From positions 32,984,217 to 33,048,216 of the forward strand of contig NC_133534.1 of the NCBI RefSeq assembly GCF_048544455.1: a DNA stretch of 64,000 nt, written 5' to 3'. The DNA is from Silene latifolia. Lineage: Eukaryota; Streptophyta; Magnoliopsida; Caryophyllales; Caryophyllaceae. A model generated the notes under the pieces. The model saw only the letters and a list, made by a program, of their open reading frames with translations. It searched no databases and was not told the origin of the DNA. A program made the position numbers and the translations under genes. This document shows positions 11,690-21,800 of the stretch, in pieces. Numbering within the stretch: position 1 is the stretch's first letter; every line of letters begins with the position of its first letter.

Positions 11690-13020
11690 GCGTAGGCTTT
11701 GTGGTGTCGATTTACAAGGGTTCCTTAACCGTAGGTATTTCCTGCCTCTTTTTTCTCTTTTACTGTGATATTTGATTCAACAATTTATCATGCCGTATGA
11801 GATCTGCTGTACCAATACTAGATTTGATACATGTCTTCCGAGAATCCAAGTTTGTGATGGGATGTAGAAGGCAATGGTTCAAAATCTCGGCCTATATGTA
11901 TTGTATCGCCGAGATGTATCAGTATAGGAAGAAGCCAATAAGAGAGATCACAAACATCAATGCCAAAATAGAAAGGGCAAAAATCGTCCGAGATGGCTGA
12001 GATATATTGCAAATCGACTAAATCGGTCCGATACGACCTGCAAATAACCCGAGATGTTTCTGCTGCCAATGGTTTAAAAAAAAAAATCTTTTGTGGCCTA
12101 TATTGGACAAAATAGCTATCGGAGATTCATTTAGTCATTAACATGATATGAGCCAATAATAGACGGCTACTAGAGCTATAAAACCTTGTTTTTAAAAAAA
12201 TGACCGCGATTTCCATGACCAAGTCCGTAATGTCCGCATCAAGTACGATTCCGAGTTAACTAGCCTTCATCAAAATTTCAAAGCATGTGATTAGTCTACC
12301 TTATAATTTGATAGGGTATCACCTTCGTATCTGTATATTGTTTATAGTGATGGTGATTAATAATTCTAGGTGCCCTAAAAATAAGAGTTGAAGTCGGGCA
12401 CAAGTTTGACCATAAAATAAATGCTATATTATCTTTTTGGGACAGAAGGAGATATATTTAGGGTTGTCTACTTGTTTCTGTTTTGTGATTTCCTGTCTTC
12501 CCATAAATTCGAAATATGTGTGTTTGATGAACCGGATAGATATGCAAAAGGGATTATCTTGTGGAATACCCATGCAATTTTGTGATACTTGAATTTCACT
12601 TGTTTGCAGATGCAAGTAGATTCGACATTGAAGAGGCAACATGCCATCAGCGCAAGTTCCAGTGTACTTGGCGTCTTACCGTCTTTTGTACTAGAATATT
12701 GTTGTCTAATGTAACTGTACACTACCCAAGATGCCATGTATTTGATAACTGGAGGGTTTTCTTCGTCTGCGTCTTCAGTGGTGAAATTTGATGCAAAAGA
12801 TTACCACTTTAGTGTAGAATGTTAGACAAAAGACATACTCCGTGTGACCGTTGTAACTTGTAACATTGGTGTATATTGAAACAAGATTTACCAGCAGCAG
12901 TATGTTGCCCGTTTGTGATTTCATACTTGCTTTGTTGATCTTACGCCATGTTAGAGAATAAAAAGTGAAACCTGATGGTGAATAAAATAATATTCGTTGA
13001 AAAATGTTAATTTTATAAAT
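11690..13020 (+). other. 3' flank of the syntaxin-6-like gene, probable spliced 3'UTR
   Basis: No further reading frame is convincing. A donor-like AG|GTATTT near 11736 and an acceptor TTTGCAG ending near 12609 suggest a 3'UTR intron, with the last transcribed exon at about 12610-12860. Alternatively this is an alternative tail exon. Within 11800-12070 the CCGAGATG/GAGATG words repeat, which looks like an old unidentified repeat. Confidence 0.35.
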
Positions 13021-13021
13021 T

Positions 13022-13028
13022 AAAAAAA
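13022..13028 (-). terminator. Pol III terminator (T7) behind the tRNA pair
   Basis: On the minus strand the tRNA-Arg 3' end is followed directly by seven T residues (plus-strand A-run). This is a strong RNA polymerase III stop. Confidence 0.85.
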
Positions 13029-13101
13029 CGACTCTGCTGGGGATCGAACCCAGAATCTCTGGTTTCGTAGACCAGCGCCTTATCCATTGGGCCACAGAGT
13101 C
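13029..13101 (-). tRNA. tRNA-Arg(ACG)
   Basis: The minus strand gives a 73 nt cloverleaf. The acceptor is GACTCTG/CAGAGTC with discriminator G. The anticodon arm is CTGGT-CTACGAA-ACCAG, so the anticodon is ACG. The T arm is CTGGG-TTCGATC-CCCAG. There is no intron and no encoded CCA, as expected for a nuclear gene. It lies 3 nt downstream of tRNA-Ala. Confidence 0.97.
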
Positions 13102-13104
13102 AAA

Positions 13105-13177
13105 TGGAGATGCGGGGTATCGATCCCCGTACCTCTCGCATGCTAAGCGAGCGCTCTACCATCTGAGCTACATCCCC
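13105..13177 (-). tRNA. tRNA-Ala(AGC)
   Basis: The minus strand gives a 73 nt cloverleaf. The acceptor is GGGGATG/CATCTCC with discriminator A. The anticodon loop in CTCGCTTAGCATGCGAG gives AGC. The T arm CGGGG-ATCGATA-CCCCG has the unusual ATCGATA loop that is normal for plant nuclear tRNA-Ala. Only TTT separates it from tRNA-Arg. Confidence 0.97.
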
Positions 13178-13274
13178 TTTGTTTGTTAATAGTGCTCGGT
13201 TCAGTTACTTATTTTAATGCTGATATTATTTTCTGAGAAAGGTGGTCATCTTTTTTCCATTCACCTATGACTAG

Positions 13275-13940
13275 GGATATGGGTGGCCATAAATTAAATG
13301 GGTGGGATATGGATGACAATTTTTTTACGAATTTAGGGTGGGATATGGATCATTGTCTACCACCCGCTTAACCACCCGGTGAATATCCTAAATTAATATA
13401 ATTGAACTTTTTATAAAAAATAATAATCATTTTGATTAAAAAAATTATACCTCAAAATTTTCTAAAGCATTTATAAATTCTATTGGGGACTTTATCCAAA
13501 GTTAGGCCACTCGGCCTTAGTCCAACGTCCAAAAAAACCATTGGTGCATTATATTACTCCTATGGTCAGTTATCACTAGTTCTCAAAATTGAACTCACTA
13601 ATTTTCTAATCCCAATTCCAAATAATGTCAATCTAATATGTATGGCATTTGTATTCAATTTAAAATTGGTGTATTTGTACTCTAATATGTAAGATGTTTT
13701 GTTTGGTGATGTACGCTTTTTAATTTTATCGTCTCAATTTTTTTTTACAATATATTGTCTTCAAATTTTATAATCATAAAAATACCCAACGGGTGCCCGC
13801 TCCACCCGCTTCATCCTGTGGATATGGATATGGATGAATGAAAATTTATTAAATGGATTAGTGTGGGATATGGGTGGCCATAAATTAAATGGATATGGAT
13901 ATGGCTCCACCTCATCCATATCCCACCCATTGTCATCCCT
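13275..13940. mobile_element. ~670 bp transposon with 10-12 bp target duplication
   Basis: ACCTATGACTAG lies on both sides (13263-13274 and 13941-13952). The ends are GGATATGGGTGG and (reverse complement) AGGGATGACAATGGGTGG. Sub-terminal GGATATGGATATGG words repeat at both ends. A 10-12 bp duplication with short GGGATNNNATGGG ends suggests a MULE-type non-autonomous element. The inside has no transposase. Confidence 0.7.
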
Positions 13941-13972
13941 ACCTATGACTAGCATAATTGGCTGAATAAAAG

Positions 13973-14012
<40 letters not shown>
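13973..14012. repeat. (TTA)n microsatellite
   Basis: About 13 perfect ATT units. Confidence 0.97.
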
Positions 14013-14014
<2 letters not shown>

Positions 14015-14017
14015 ATA

Positions 14018-14515
14018 ATTAATTTTTACATAAAACAATACTCCCTCAGTTTAGTTGAATTTCATACGTTTGATTAATATACATCTCACATATTAAACAA
14101 ACTTATGGAATTATTAATATACTCCCTCCGTACCACACCAAAGGTAACGTAGGGAAAAATGGAGTATTTAAGAAAAGGTGGAAAAAGTAAGGGTAAAGAG
14201 GGAAAAAATAGGTCGGGTATTTAATTGTGGGTTTAATTGTGGGTTGGTAGGTGGGGTATGTAATGGCATTTTGTGTAAATACCAAATGGGTATAAGGATA
14301 ATTTGGTAATGTTGTGGGCCAAATAAGGAATGTTACATTTGGTGTGGTACGTCCGTTTATAGTAAGTGTTACCTTTGGTGTGGTACGGAGGGAGTAATAA
14401 TCAATTTTTACATAAAACAATACTCCCTCAGTTCAGTTGAATTCCATACGTTTGATTAATATACATCTCACGTTATTAAACAAACGTATGGAATTTAGCC
14501 GAATGGAGGAGTATC
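14018..14515. mobile_element. Duplicated Stowaway-like MITE around a second MITE
   Basis: The stretch AATTTTTACATAAAACAATA plus ~75 further bases occurs twice, at 14021-14115 and 14402-14500. The right copy is a complete MITE (TACTCCCTCAGTTCAGTTGA to GAATGGAGGAGTA). The left copy is cut off at its 3' side, where a different MITE (14120-14396) lies between the two. Confidence 0.75.
14120..14396. mobile_element. Stowaway-like MITE (277 bp), CTCCCTCCGTACCACACC ends
   Basis: TA-flanked. The left end CTCCCTCCGTACCACACCAA is mirrored by the right end TTGGTGTGGTACGGAGGGAG over more than 25 bp. The inside is AT-rich and non-coding. Confidence 0.92.
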
Positions 14516-14936
14516 AAATAGGAGAAATAAATCTATTATGTTCTTGTCTATCATTATTGATCTTTGATTTAGGGAGAACTGCATTTGTAGGGCGTGTCAT
14601 TCTTTGACTTCGGTTGAATTCCAAAAATGCATTTTTAAGTTTAAAATCAACGGTCACAACTGTAAGGAATGATGTTAATTCGATGAATGGTGCTTACGAC
14701 ATGAGCTTAAAACTCATCAACATGCATCTTTTAATCTGTGCAGAATAGCATATGGGAGAAAGTTTATAACATAGCTATCAATTGGATTCTCAAATGCATT
14801 TTGTTAATGATCAAATTCAGAGAATGATATCAACTCATTTAGCTGGTAAATTTTTCAAAAGACTGATAACCCCTATCACTCCGTCAACATAGAAATAAAG
14901 CTTTCTAATGTCAAGTTGTCGACATAAGTTTTACAC

Positions 14937-15125
14937 AAATTCTCATTGAAGACATGACATATCCGTCACAAGCTGAAGACGGATACCATTTTACCTCACA
15001 ATATACCCACTTTTTCTCTCTCTACAACACTATTCATGTGTTCCCCTTTCTCCACTAACCCATTTTATTACCATTTTATCTCACAAAATATCCGTCACAA
15101 ATGGTAACCCGTCACAAGGGAGGCC
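14937..15125. mobile_element. MITE of the GACGGATA family
   Basis: The left arm has CTCATTGAAGAC, CCGTCACAAGCTGAAGACGG and TTTTACCTCACAA. The right arm has TTATCTCACAAAATATCCGT and GTAACCCGTCACAAGGG. It is related to the fold-back element at 6174-6390 but more diverged. Confidence 0.6.
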
Positions 15126-15467
15126 AATTGTAAATTTTATTCCGAGTACAATTGAAACGGCAGCACAATTTTTACTAGGCACACTACAAATGGGAATACT
15201 ATTTAACAGAATAAGAGGTCTTTCATAGCTACGGAAAGTATACAAAATTCAACACACATAAGTAGTTTCAGTATCAGAAGTGATCAAAGGTTGCCTGCAC
15301 ATAAGTGTGTAAACTAGTACCGCTACTAAGGCTGAGTAAACAGATGAATTGCAGCTTAACTCTTCCTAACGACGAACCTTTAACAAGCTATAGACATTGC
15401 AGCTACAGAACCTTCTTGGGACATTGAATGTTCCTAATCATCCTCACTTCTCTTTCTCCGGGTCTAG

Positions 15468-15560
15468 TCATTCTAAATGTTGGTCTTCCCGATGATCATG
15501 CCCGGCCACGATTTGACACGTTATGTCCAGCAGGCCCAAGATGTTCGAATAATTAGCAGC
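15468..15560 (-). pseudogene. Exon-like fragment, 30 codons, unrecognised
   Basis: On the minus strand a good splice acceptor (branch-like CTGACTAAT, then TTTGCTTCTTAG) leads into a 30-codon open frame, AANYSNILGLLDITCQIVAG and ten more residues, ending in TGA. It reads like the last exon of a protein gene, but I do not recognise the product. No matching upstream exons are certain. It may be a leftover 3' end of a gene cut by transposons. Confidence 0.3.
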
Positions 15561-16226
15561 CTAAGAAGCAAACAGGAAGAGCTCATTAGTCAGAATACAA
15601 GGTTTAGACTTGGAGGGAACACCCAGCATACAGGAAGAGCTCATTAGTCAAAACAAAACCTTGTATGAAAGCAAATATGAGAACAATACGAGTATAATTT
15701 AAGGAGGAATATATAGGATTGGTCTTGCATGGAGACATCGTCTAGCACGACTGCACGACCATACACATTTTACAAGAACACATTGGCGGACAAGAAAACT
15801 GGAAGGTATGTACGGAATAAACAAACAAATTTAACAATGAGAACTTTCTAAGACCTAATTTTACTCGGATAAAGCAAGTATCAATGGAAAAGTTGGAAAT
15901 ATTTGATGATGAATCTCAGAATTGAAAGATCAACCAAATTTACAATCTCCATACAATTCGGGCGACGGGAACCAAGAATCATAAAATTCAAGTGGTCATA
16001 TATCCTGGCCTTCAGCTTAAATTCGGCAGTCATATAGCACATATCTAAGTATCTAACAGATGACGAAATTACAGTTGCAATTTGCATACATCTACCAAAA
16101 TGAGATTTGTTTGTTATGATAAAAGTTTTTTACCTTTCCTCAAAAAAAAAAAAAAAAAAAGTTTTTTACCAGCATGAGAGATGATGAAACGCGACTATGC
16201 GATCACAAAACCACTACGGCAGCAAA
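15561..16226. other. Stretch between the two exon-like fragments
   Basis: No clear frame is present. A ~22 bp duplication (ACAGGAAGAGCTCATTAGTC near 15570 and 15632) and an A20 run at 16141-16160 are visible. It may be intron or 3'UTR of the unrecognised fragments. Confidence 0.4.
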
Positions 16227-16318
16227 CTAGAAATCATTAACCTCAACATACGATTCAAAAAACTTAGTGCCCTGTTTTATTCCAACAATGACCTCAGTCT
16301 CTTTCTTGGCTAGCGCTA
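16227..16318 (-). pseudogene. Exon-like fragment, ~29 codons, unrecognised
   Basis: A minus-strand acceptor TTTGTTTTGCAG is followed by the frame ALAKKETEVIVGIKQGTKFF plus nine residues and a TAG. The amino-acid make-up looks protein-like and the acceptor is good. I cannot assign a family. It could be an exon of the same broken gene as 15468-15560 (possibly alternative 3' ends). Confidence 0.3.
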
Positions 16319-16329
16319 CTGCAAAACAA

Positions 16330-17550
16330 ACCCTCTCGCAATCAAACACATACTACAAAAGCCCACAATTGACCATTCATTGTTGTTAGAAATCAGGATT
16401 CCACTTTAGATCAATGAAACGGTTAGGACTTGGGATCGAATCATCATAACCAGGTCGCGAAATCGTAAGATTTGACAAACCAAGTAACACACATGGCTTA
16501 GTTTATTGAATCTTACGTTTTTGTGTTTTTACGATCTTATCATAATGATTCACAAGTCATCACGCGTCGTCACTGACTTACACACTTATACTCCATCCAT
16601 CCACTTTTAAACCTCTTACTTACCTTTTTGGATTGTCAATTTTAACATTGGTATAATATTTGTGGTCATTATGCTTTTTGACCATCCCACATCTTTCATC
16701 TTCTTTATTTTTCAACTACATGTTCTCTCTCAATTTTAATGCCGCGTGAGACGAGAAATTTAAAAAAAGATGAAGTAATTTCAAGTTTTTTAAAATAATA
16801 TAGACCCCGATTAAATATGCTTGATACGAAAACTCTCCTAAAAAATGTTTTATTCATTAAGAGTAACTTAAATCTTTGTGTCCTAATCGAATTGTTTGGA
16901 ATTCAGAAGTATTGAAATTATTTTATCTACTAATAGTAGTCAAATCAGCGTGTATTGCCAAACCACGCCCCTATTGCCGTAGAATTTATATTGAGGGATC
17001 ATGGCTTTTTTCCCTAATGCCTAGTTATATAATCTAAAAATATTATTACAAAAATTAGAGATTTCAAATTATTTGACCAAAAAAGGGCAAAATGCATAGA
17101 AAATTTGGTTTTCCCCCAGGAGCTCGAGGATTTCATAAACATAAATAAGCATCCGCCAATGTGGATACCCATATTTTTGTGCAAATCAGAACAGCAAATC
17201 AGAACATAGACATTACATATTTGAATATATTCATTAATTGCTTTTATTTATTTATTTATTTCCTTCTTATTAACAAGATTTGATATCCATACATTTACAC
17301 TCCATTTGATTCTTAATTCTTTCTTGTGAAGAGGTCTTCCCGAGACTTCAAAGGAACGAAGATTTTTTAGACTTTAAAGGAAATCACGATTTTCTAGGAG
17401 CAATGAAAGATAACCAATTTGGGGAAGACCGAAACAATCTATACCATAAAAAGAGTAATATCACACACAATCAAGCATTGATATTGCACATTTTAGGAAA
17501 CAAAGTATACACCATAAATGACCAATTATGACAGAGCGCTAGCCTATATG
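16330..17550. other. Intergenic DNA before the dirigent gene
   Basis: Bases 16385-16560 hold loosely inverted words (CGAAATCGTAAGATT and GATCTTATCATAATGATTC), probably an old MITE. The rest is AT-rich with nothing recognised. Confidence 0.4.
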
Positions 17551-17557
17551 ATAAGTG

Positions 17558-17565
17558 TATAAATA
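17558..17565 (+). promoter_or_regulatory. TATA box of the dirigent gene
   Basis: TATAAATA lies 50 bases before the ATG, which leaves a leader of only about 25 nt. Confidence 0.75.
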
Positions 17566-17614
17566 TCTCAAATCTCCATCACATAATACATAAACATTCT
17601 CACACATAAAAATT

Positions 17615-18184
17615 ATGGAGGTGAAAACTAACTACTACTACTTCGCCATTGTTCTGGCCATTTTTACTATCACCCTACCAGCAAATGCTGAGTATTTTTC
17701 TAAGACAACGCCCGCAAAACTCCCAGTCCTAAAAAAAACTTCCCTCCATTTCTACCTTCATGATATCTTAAGTGGCAAAAATCCAGGAGCAGTCTTGGCA
17801 GCCCACCCCAACATCACATTGGGACCACCATCTGCAACCCCATTTGGATCAGTTTACGCTATAGACGACCTGGTGACAGCAGGCCCAGAGGCCAACTCCA
17901 CAGTCATTGGCAATGCACAAGGGTTATATTTGTCATCATCAAAAGACACATTATCTCTAGTGCTGTATGTTGATTTTGGGTTCACCTCCGGAAAGTTTAA
18001 TGGAAGTTCAATAAGTGTATTTTCAAGAAATCCTATTATGGAACGAAATAGAGAGGTTGCTATTGTAGGAGGAAGGGGACTATTTAAAATGGCTAAGGGA
18101 TATGCTAAGCTTAAGGCATATTCTTTTGACATGAAGAGTGGTGATGCTGTAATTGAGTATCATGTTGTAGTTTATCATTATTGA
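17615..18184 (+). CDS. Dirigent protein, single exon
   Basis: A 189-residue secreted protein of the dirigent family. Members steer the stereospecific coupling of phenoxy radicals in lignan and related phenolic synthesis in the cell wall. Residues 1-25 form a signal peptide ending at ANA. The family motif LHFYLHDILSGKNP follows at about 44-57. Further in are ATPFGSVYAIDD, SNSTV-type and QGLYLSSS segments of the beta-barrel. The signature VVGGTGxFRxARGYA reads IVGGRGLFKMAKGYAKLKAY, so the usual Thr is Arg here. The protein ends EYHVVVYHY. Potential N-glycosylation sites are NIT, NST and NSS-like (FNGSS). The length is normal for the family and there is no intron, as usual. The subfamily and product are not predictable from sequence alone. 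Confidence 0.95.
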   Translation: MEVKTNYYYFAIVLAIFTITLPANAEYFSKTTPAKLPVLKKTSLHFYLHDILSGKNPGAVLAAHPNITLGPPSATPFGSVYAIDDLVTAGPEANSTVIGNAQGLYLSSSKDTLSLVLYVDFGFTSGKFNGSSISVFSRNPIMERNREVAIVGGRGLFKMAKGYAKLKAYSFDMKSGDAVIEYHVVVYHY

Positions 18185-18270
18185 TTTGAGCATAGCATAT
18201 GTAGGGCAAGTTTATGTTTGTTTACACATGAACTCTTGAACACATGATGTTGGTGATCACAGCTCTTGAA

Positions 18271-18276
18271 AATAAA
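18271..18276 (+). promoter_or_regulatory. Poly(A) signal of the dirigent gene
   Basis: AATAAA lies 87 bases behind the stop codon. Confidence 0.55.
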
Positions 18277-18745
18277 GTTGTCGAATGGTAGAATGAATAT
18301 TTTATACAATATATTCTAATATGACCAATAAATTACGTAACCAAGATATTCTAAGTTTCTATCGCTTCATAACTGAGGTCTGAGCATTAAGGAGAACCGG
18401 TAACTTTTTAGCAACTTTTCAGCACATGAGCAAAATATATTGCAAAATCCTTAAGAATCCTATGTAGGGAGCATCATTGAACAATGTATTCCCTTCACTC
18501 CATTTGTAATGCCAAATAGAGAAAGTACTAGAGATAAGCGGTAACTGCAATTGACACATTTCTATGTGAATAACACACTCCTCCAACCACAAATTGCAAT
18601 TGAATTCTCGTGCGAAGTGAATATCGGAAAGGCAAATGGGATACATTGAATGGATGTCTTGAAAATACAAACAGGAAAACAGGAGGGAGGGAATTATATT
18701 AACAGCTAAGTAGCTAATAAGGGACTTCCAAAATTATCAAAGCAA

Positions 18746-18751
18746 TTTATT
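18746..18751 (-). promoter_or_regulatory. Possible poly(A) signal of the Toc gene
   Basis: TTTATT on the plus strand (AATAAA on minus) lies about 105 bases behind the Toc stop codon. Confidence 0.4.
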
Positions 18752-18856
18752 GAGCATAAGGGCTATACAACTACGGCCCGTGAAACAAACATAAAATACT
18801 TAAAAACCAACAAAAGTTCCAACGATATCAAAGCGGCAACATACCTAAATTCATCA

Positions 18857-21800
18857 TCAATAGCCGAGAGGGTGTTCTTGACGTTGCATAAGCTTTTTAA
18901 TTAAAGGAAGAAGACCAATAAGAGCCAACTGAAGTTGTTCAGAACTATTCAGGCGAAGACCAATTTGACCAGATCCGCGATTGTTCAGATTTGCACGAGC
19001 AACCAAATTTGTATGTCGTCCAATAGGAATCTGAGATTGGACATTGCAGCCAAGAGCAAGTTCCCCATGCCAATCCATGACTGAGAGTCCAAGTGTCGAA
19101 AGGAAGCGGCCCAAAGGGTAGTCTTTGTCCCTTAAGGTAGCCTCCAAACTACCACCGTAAGCAATATCTCCACGACTAGCCATGGCCCCACCACTCATCA
19201 CAACTCGGAGTTGCTTGTTCAGTATCAACTTATCTTCCACTTTCAATCCAGCTGACAATGCATCACCCAACAGAGTAGCAGAGAGACCTGCTGTTGCCTT
19301 GTTCCGCCTGTAATTGCTGAATCTTGTCTCACTGCGTAATGTATAAGCCATGTCTTTACCAACGCTCTGCATATCAAAACCCAATGTTGTAGCTTTTCCT
19401 TCCCCGTGCTTTATTGAGCTGGCCATTTCCATCTGAAGATTGGCTTCTTTCTTGTCCTTGGACACTTGACCAGAGAAAGATAAAGGAACCTTGTCTTTGA
19501 CCACAAACATTCTTTCTACATTTATTCCTTCATATCCAACATCATGATCCCAACCATGATTATCTAAGACGGGGCGTACAAGCCACTGGTTGGATGTATC
19601 CAGATAACGATATCGATGAGTTGGGTTATCCGAGTCAAAGGAAGCAGGTAATGCCAGATCTGGCATTGGTACAGGTAGTGTTGCAGCTCCTCCAGAATCC
19701 CCTTCAACATTTTCAGTATAATCAGAAGCTATATCATTGACTTCAGCTGCCATTTTTTTCATCATCTTGCGCCTCTTTCTTTCTTCCTTTAGCTGTTTCT
19801 TCATGAAAAGTTTCTCTCTGTATTCTAGTTCATCATAGTAAGCCTTTCTCTGAGCTTTAGTCAGTTTTGACAACTGAGCCTTGGTCAAAGGCTTGAATGG
19901 TGGCAACTCATCAAATTCTGACTCGCCATCGGACTCCGAAGATTCGTCCAAATCATAATCCATTGCTTCATCGTCAGCATATTGTTCCTCTGGCAATTTC
20001 AGCTGAGGCCTTGATTGCAAAAGTGAAGAAAGAAGGAAGGGCAAAGGTGGTGCTCGGGAGCGAGCAGCAAAAGGTTTGCCAGGTGGGCTATCTTGGAGCT
20101 TCAAAATAATGTTGGCTTCAGCCAATATCTTAGAAGCAAATGACAGCAACAACAAATGAGGCTTCCAGACCTGACCATTGGGCAAAACCCTCTGACCAGC
20201 TCGGTTCGTTCTGCAAGCCAAATGGTTCTCAACCAATGAAACCGGGTTCATAAGACGCATATCCCCAGCAGCTTGCCGAATAGCTTGCTGAACAGCATGT
20301 GACCGTTGAGTGACAAACAAATCATACGTTGAAGGAGTACCATTGGGCCCGTCAGGTGGAGCTGATGCAGCATGAGTCAAAACAACTATGGCATTAAACC
20401 ATATTGAGGGTCCAAATACATCAGTTATTGTCCTCAAAAGCGGCGTGTCACCAAAATCCCTACTTGGCATATCTAGCCGGTCAAGGTATAGTACAATATC
20501 AGGAGGTGACTTGCTAATGAAACGTTTCACAGAGTGTAGAATCTTTTCATTCTGACGTTGATCGGAGATAGAAGATAGGAGTCCAGGGGTATCAATGACT
20601 CGCACCTTGATCCCTTGCACAGTACCCACGACATCCTGAACCTTCTTTGTACTTGTATGGAAAGCATCAGTGCCAAACTTGACTTCATCAAATATGGAAT
20701 TGATTGTAGCACTTTTGCCAACACCTGTCTTTCCAATAACCATAATGGTACAAGAAAAATCTAGAGGACCCTGCCCAGCTGCCTCTAGCTGCTCAGCCAT
20801 GGCACTAGCCCGATCAAAACTGAAGGCGCCAACACGTCCCCCGTTTCTAGCTCTGAGCTGTTCAGCTAACCCTAATCTGTACAACACTTGGGCAACAACA
20901 ACGTTGTGTGGGGTTTGCCCAAGCCTATAAGCAAGACGCAAAAATTTCACCCTTATCATTTGAAGTTTCTCCCTGATTTCATCACCTTCCTCGACATCTG
21001 AGTTAGTTGAGTCTTCAACAAGATGGGTTTGCACCTGAGATGCTTGTCCATTCGCTCGTGGCTGCTGGGCTGCTTTCGGGGAAGGTTCCAGTAGAGGGGC
21101 TGCTCGACCAAGGCCGGCAGGACGAGCCGGAGAAGGCGTAGGATTTGCAGATTTTCCGGAAGAGGAAATAGAAGGTTGTGCAGTCTTTACTGCAGCTTCT
21201 TTTTCTTTACTTGCCTCACTGTTTTGCTTCACCTCCTGCATTAATTTTCCTTCAATGGCATGCCCATCATTTCCAGATGACTGCAACTGACCATTAGAGC
21301 TACCGTGTTCCCCAAAATCAGAAGCAATGCTCTTATCTTCCACTTTGTCCTTCCCAAGTGTTGATACAACGGAAGCTAAGCTTTCTTTATTGGAAGCCAA
21401 TGATCTACTATCAACAGAAACACTAATCTCCGAAGAACTATCGTCAACATTTCGATGCTGTGAGGGCAATAGCTTCTCTTCCCCTTCAGGTTCTACAATA
21501 TCACCCTGGACCTCTGACTCTATGTCACCCAAAGCATCCTCAAAAGCAGCCCCAGCATGATCCTGATGATCCGAACTATTACAATGATCCTCACTTTCCC
21601 CTATCATCGCTTCTTTTACTTCTTCAAACTTCTCTGATTGACCCTGAGATCCAATGATGGAGGGCGAATCTTCAAGTCCACTCCCTATTTCCCTCCCATG
21701 ATTAACGTCCCCATTATCTTCTACGACTTCAACGTCTCTAGCAGCGGCATTATCATCCACCCTTTCCTCAAAATCTCTGCTCACTGATGTTTCCATTACA

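Noticed and set aside
13029-13177. Plastid or mitochondrial origin of the two tRNAs
   Set aside because: Both match nuclear-type tRNAs (plant nuclear Ala-AGC with ATCGATA loop). The plastid Arg-ACG differs clearly.
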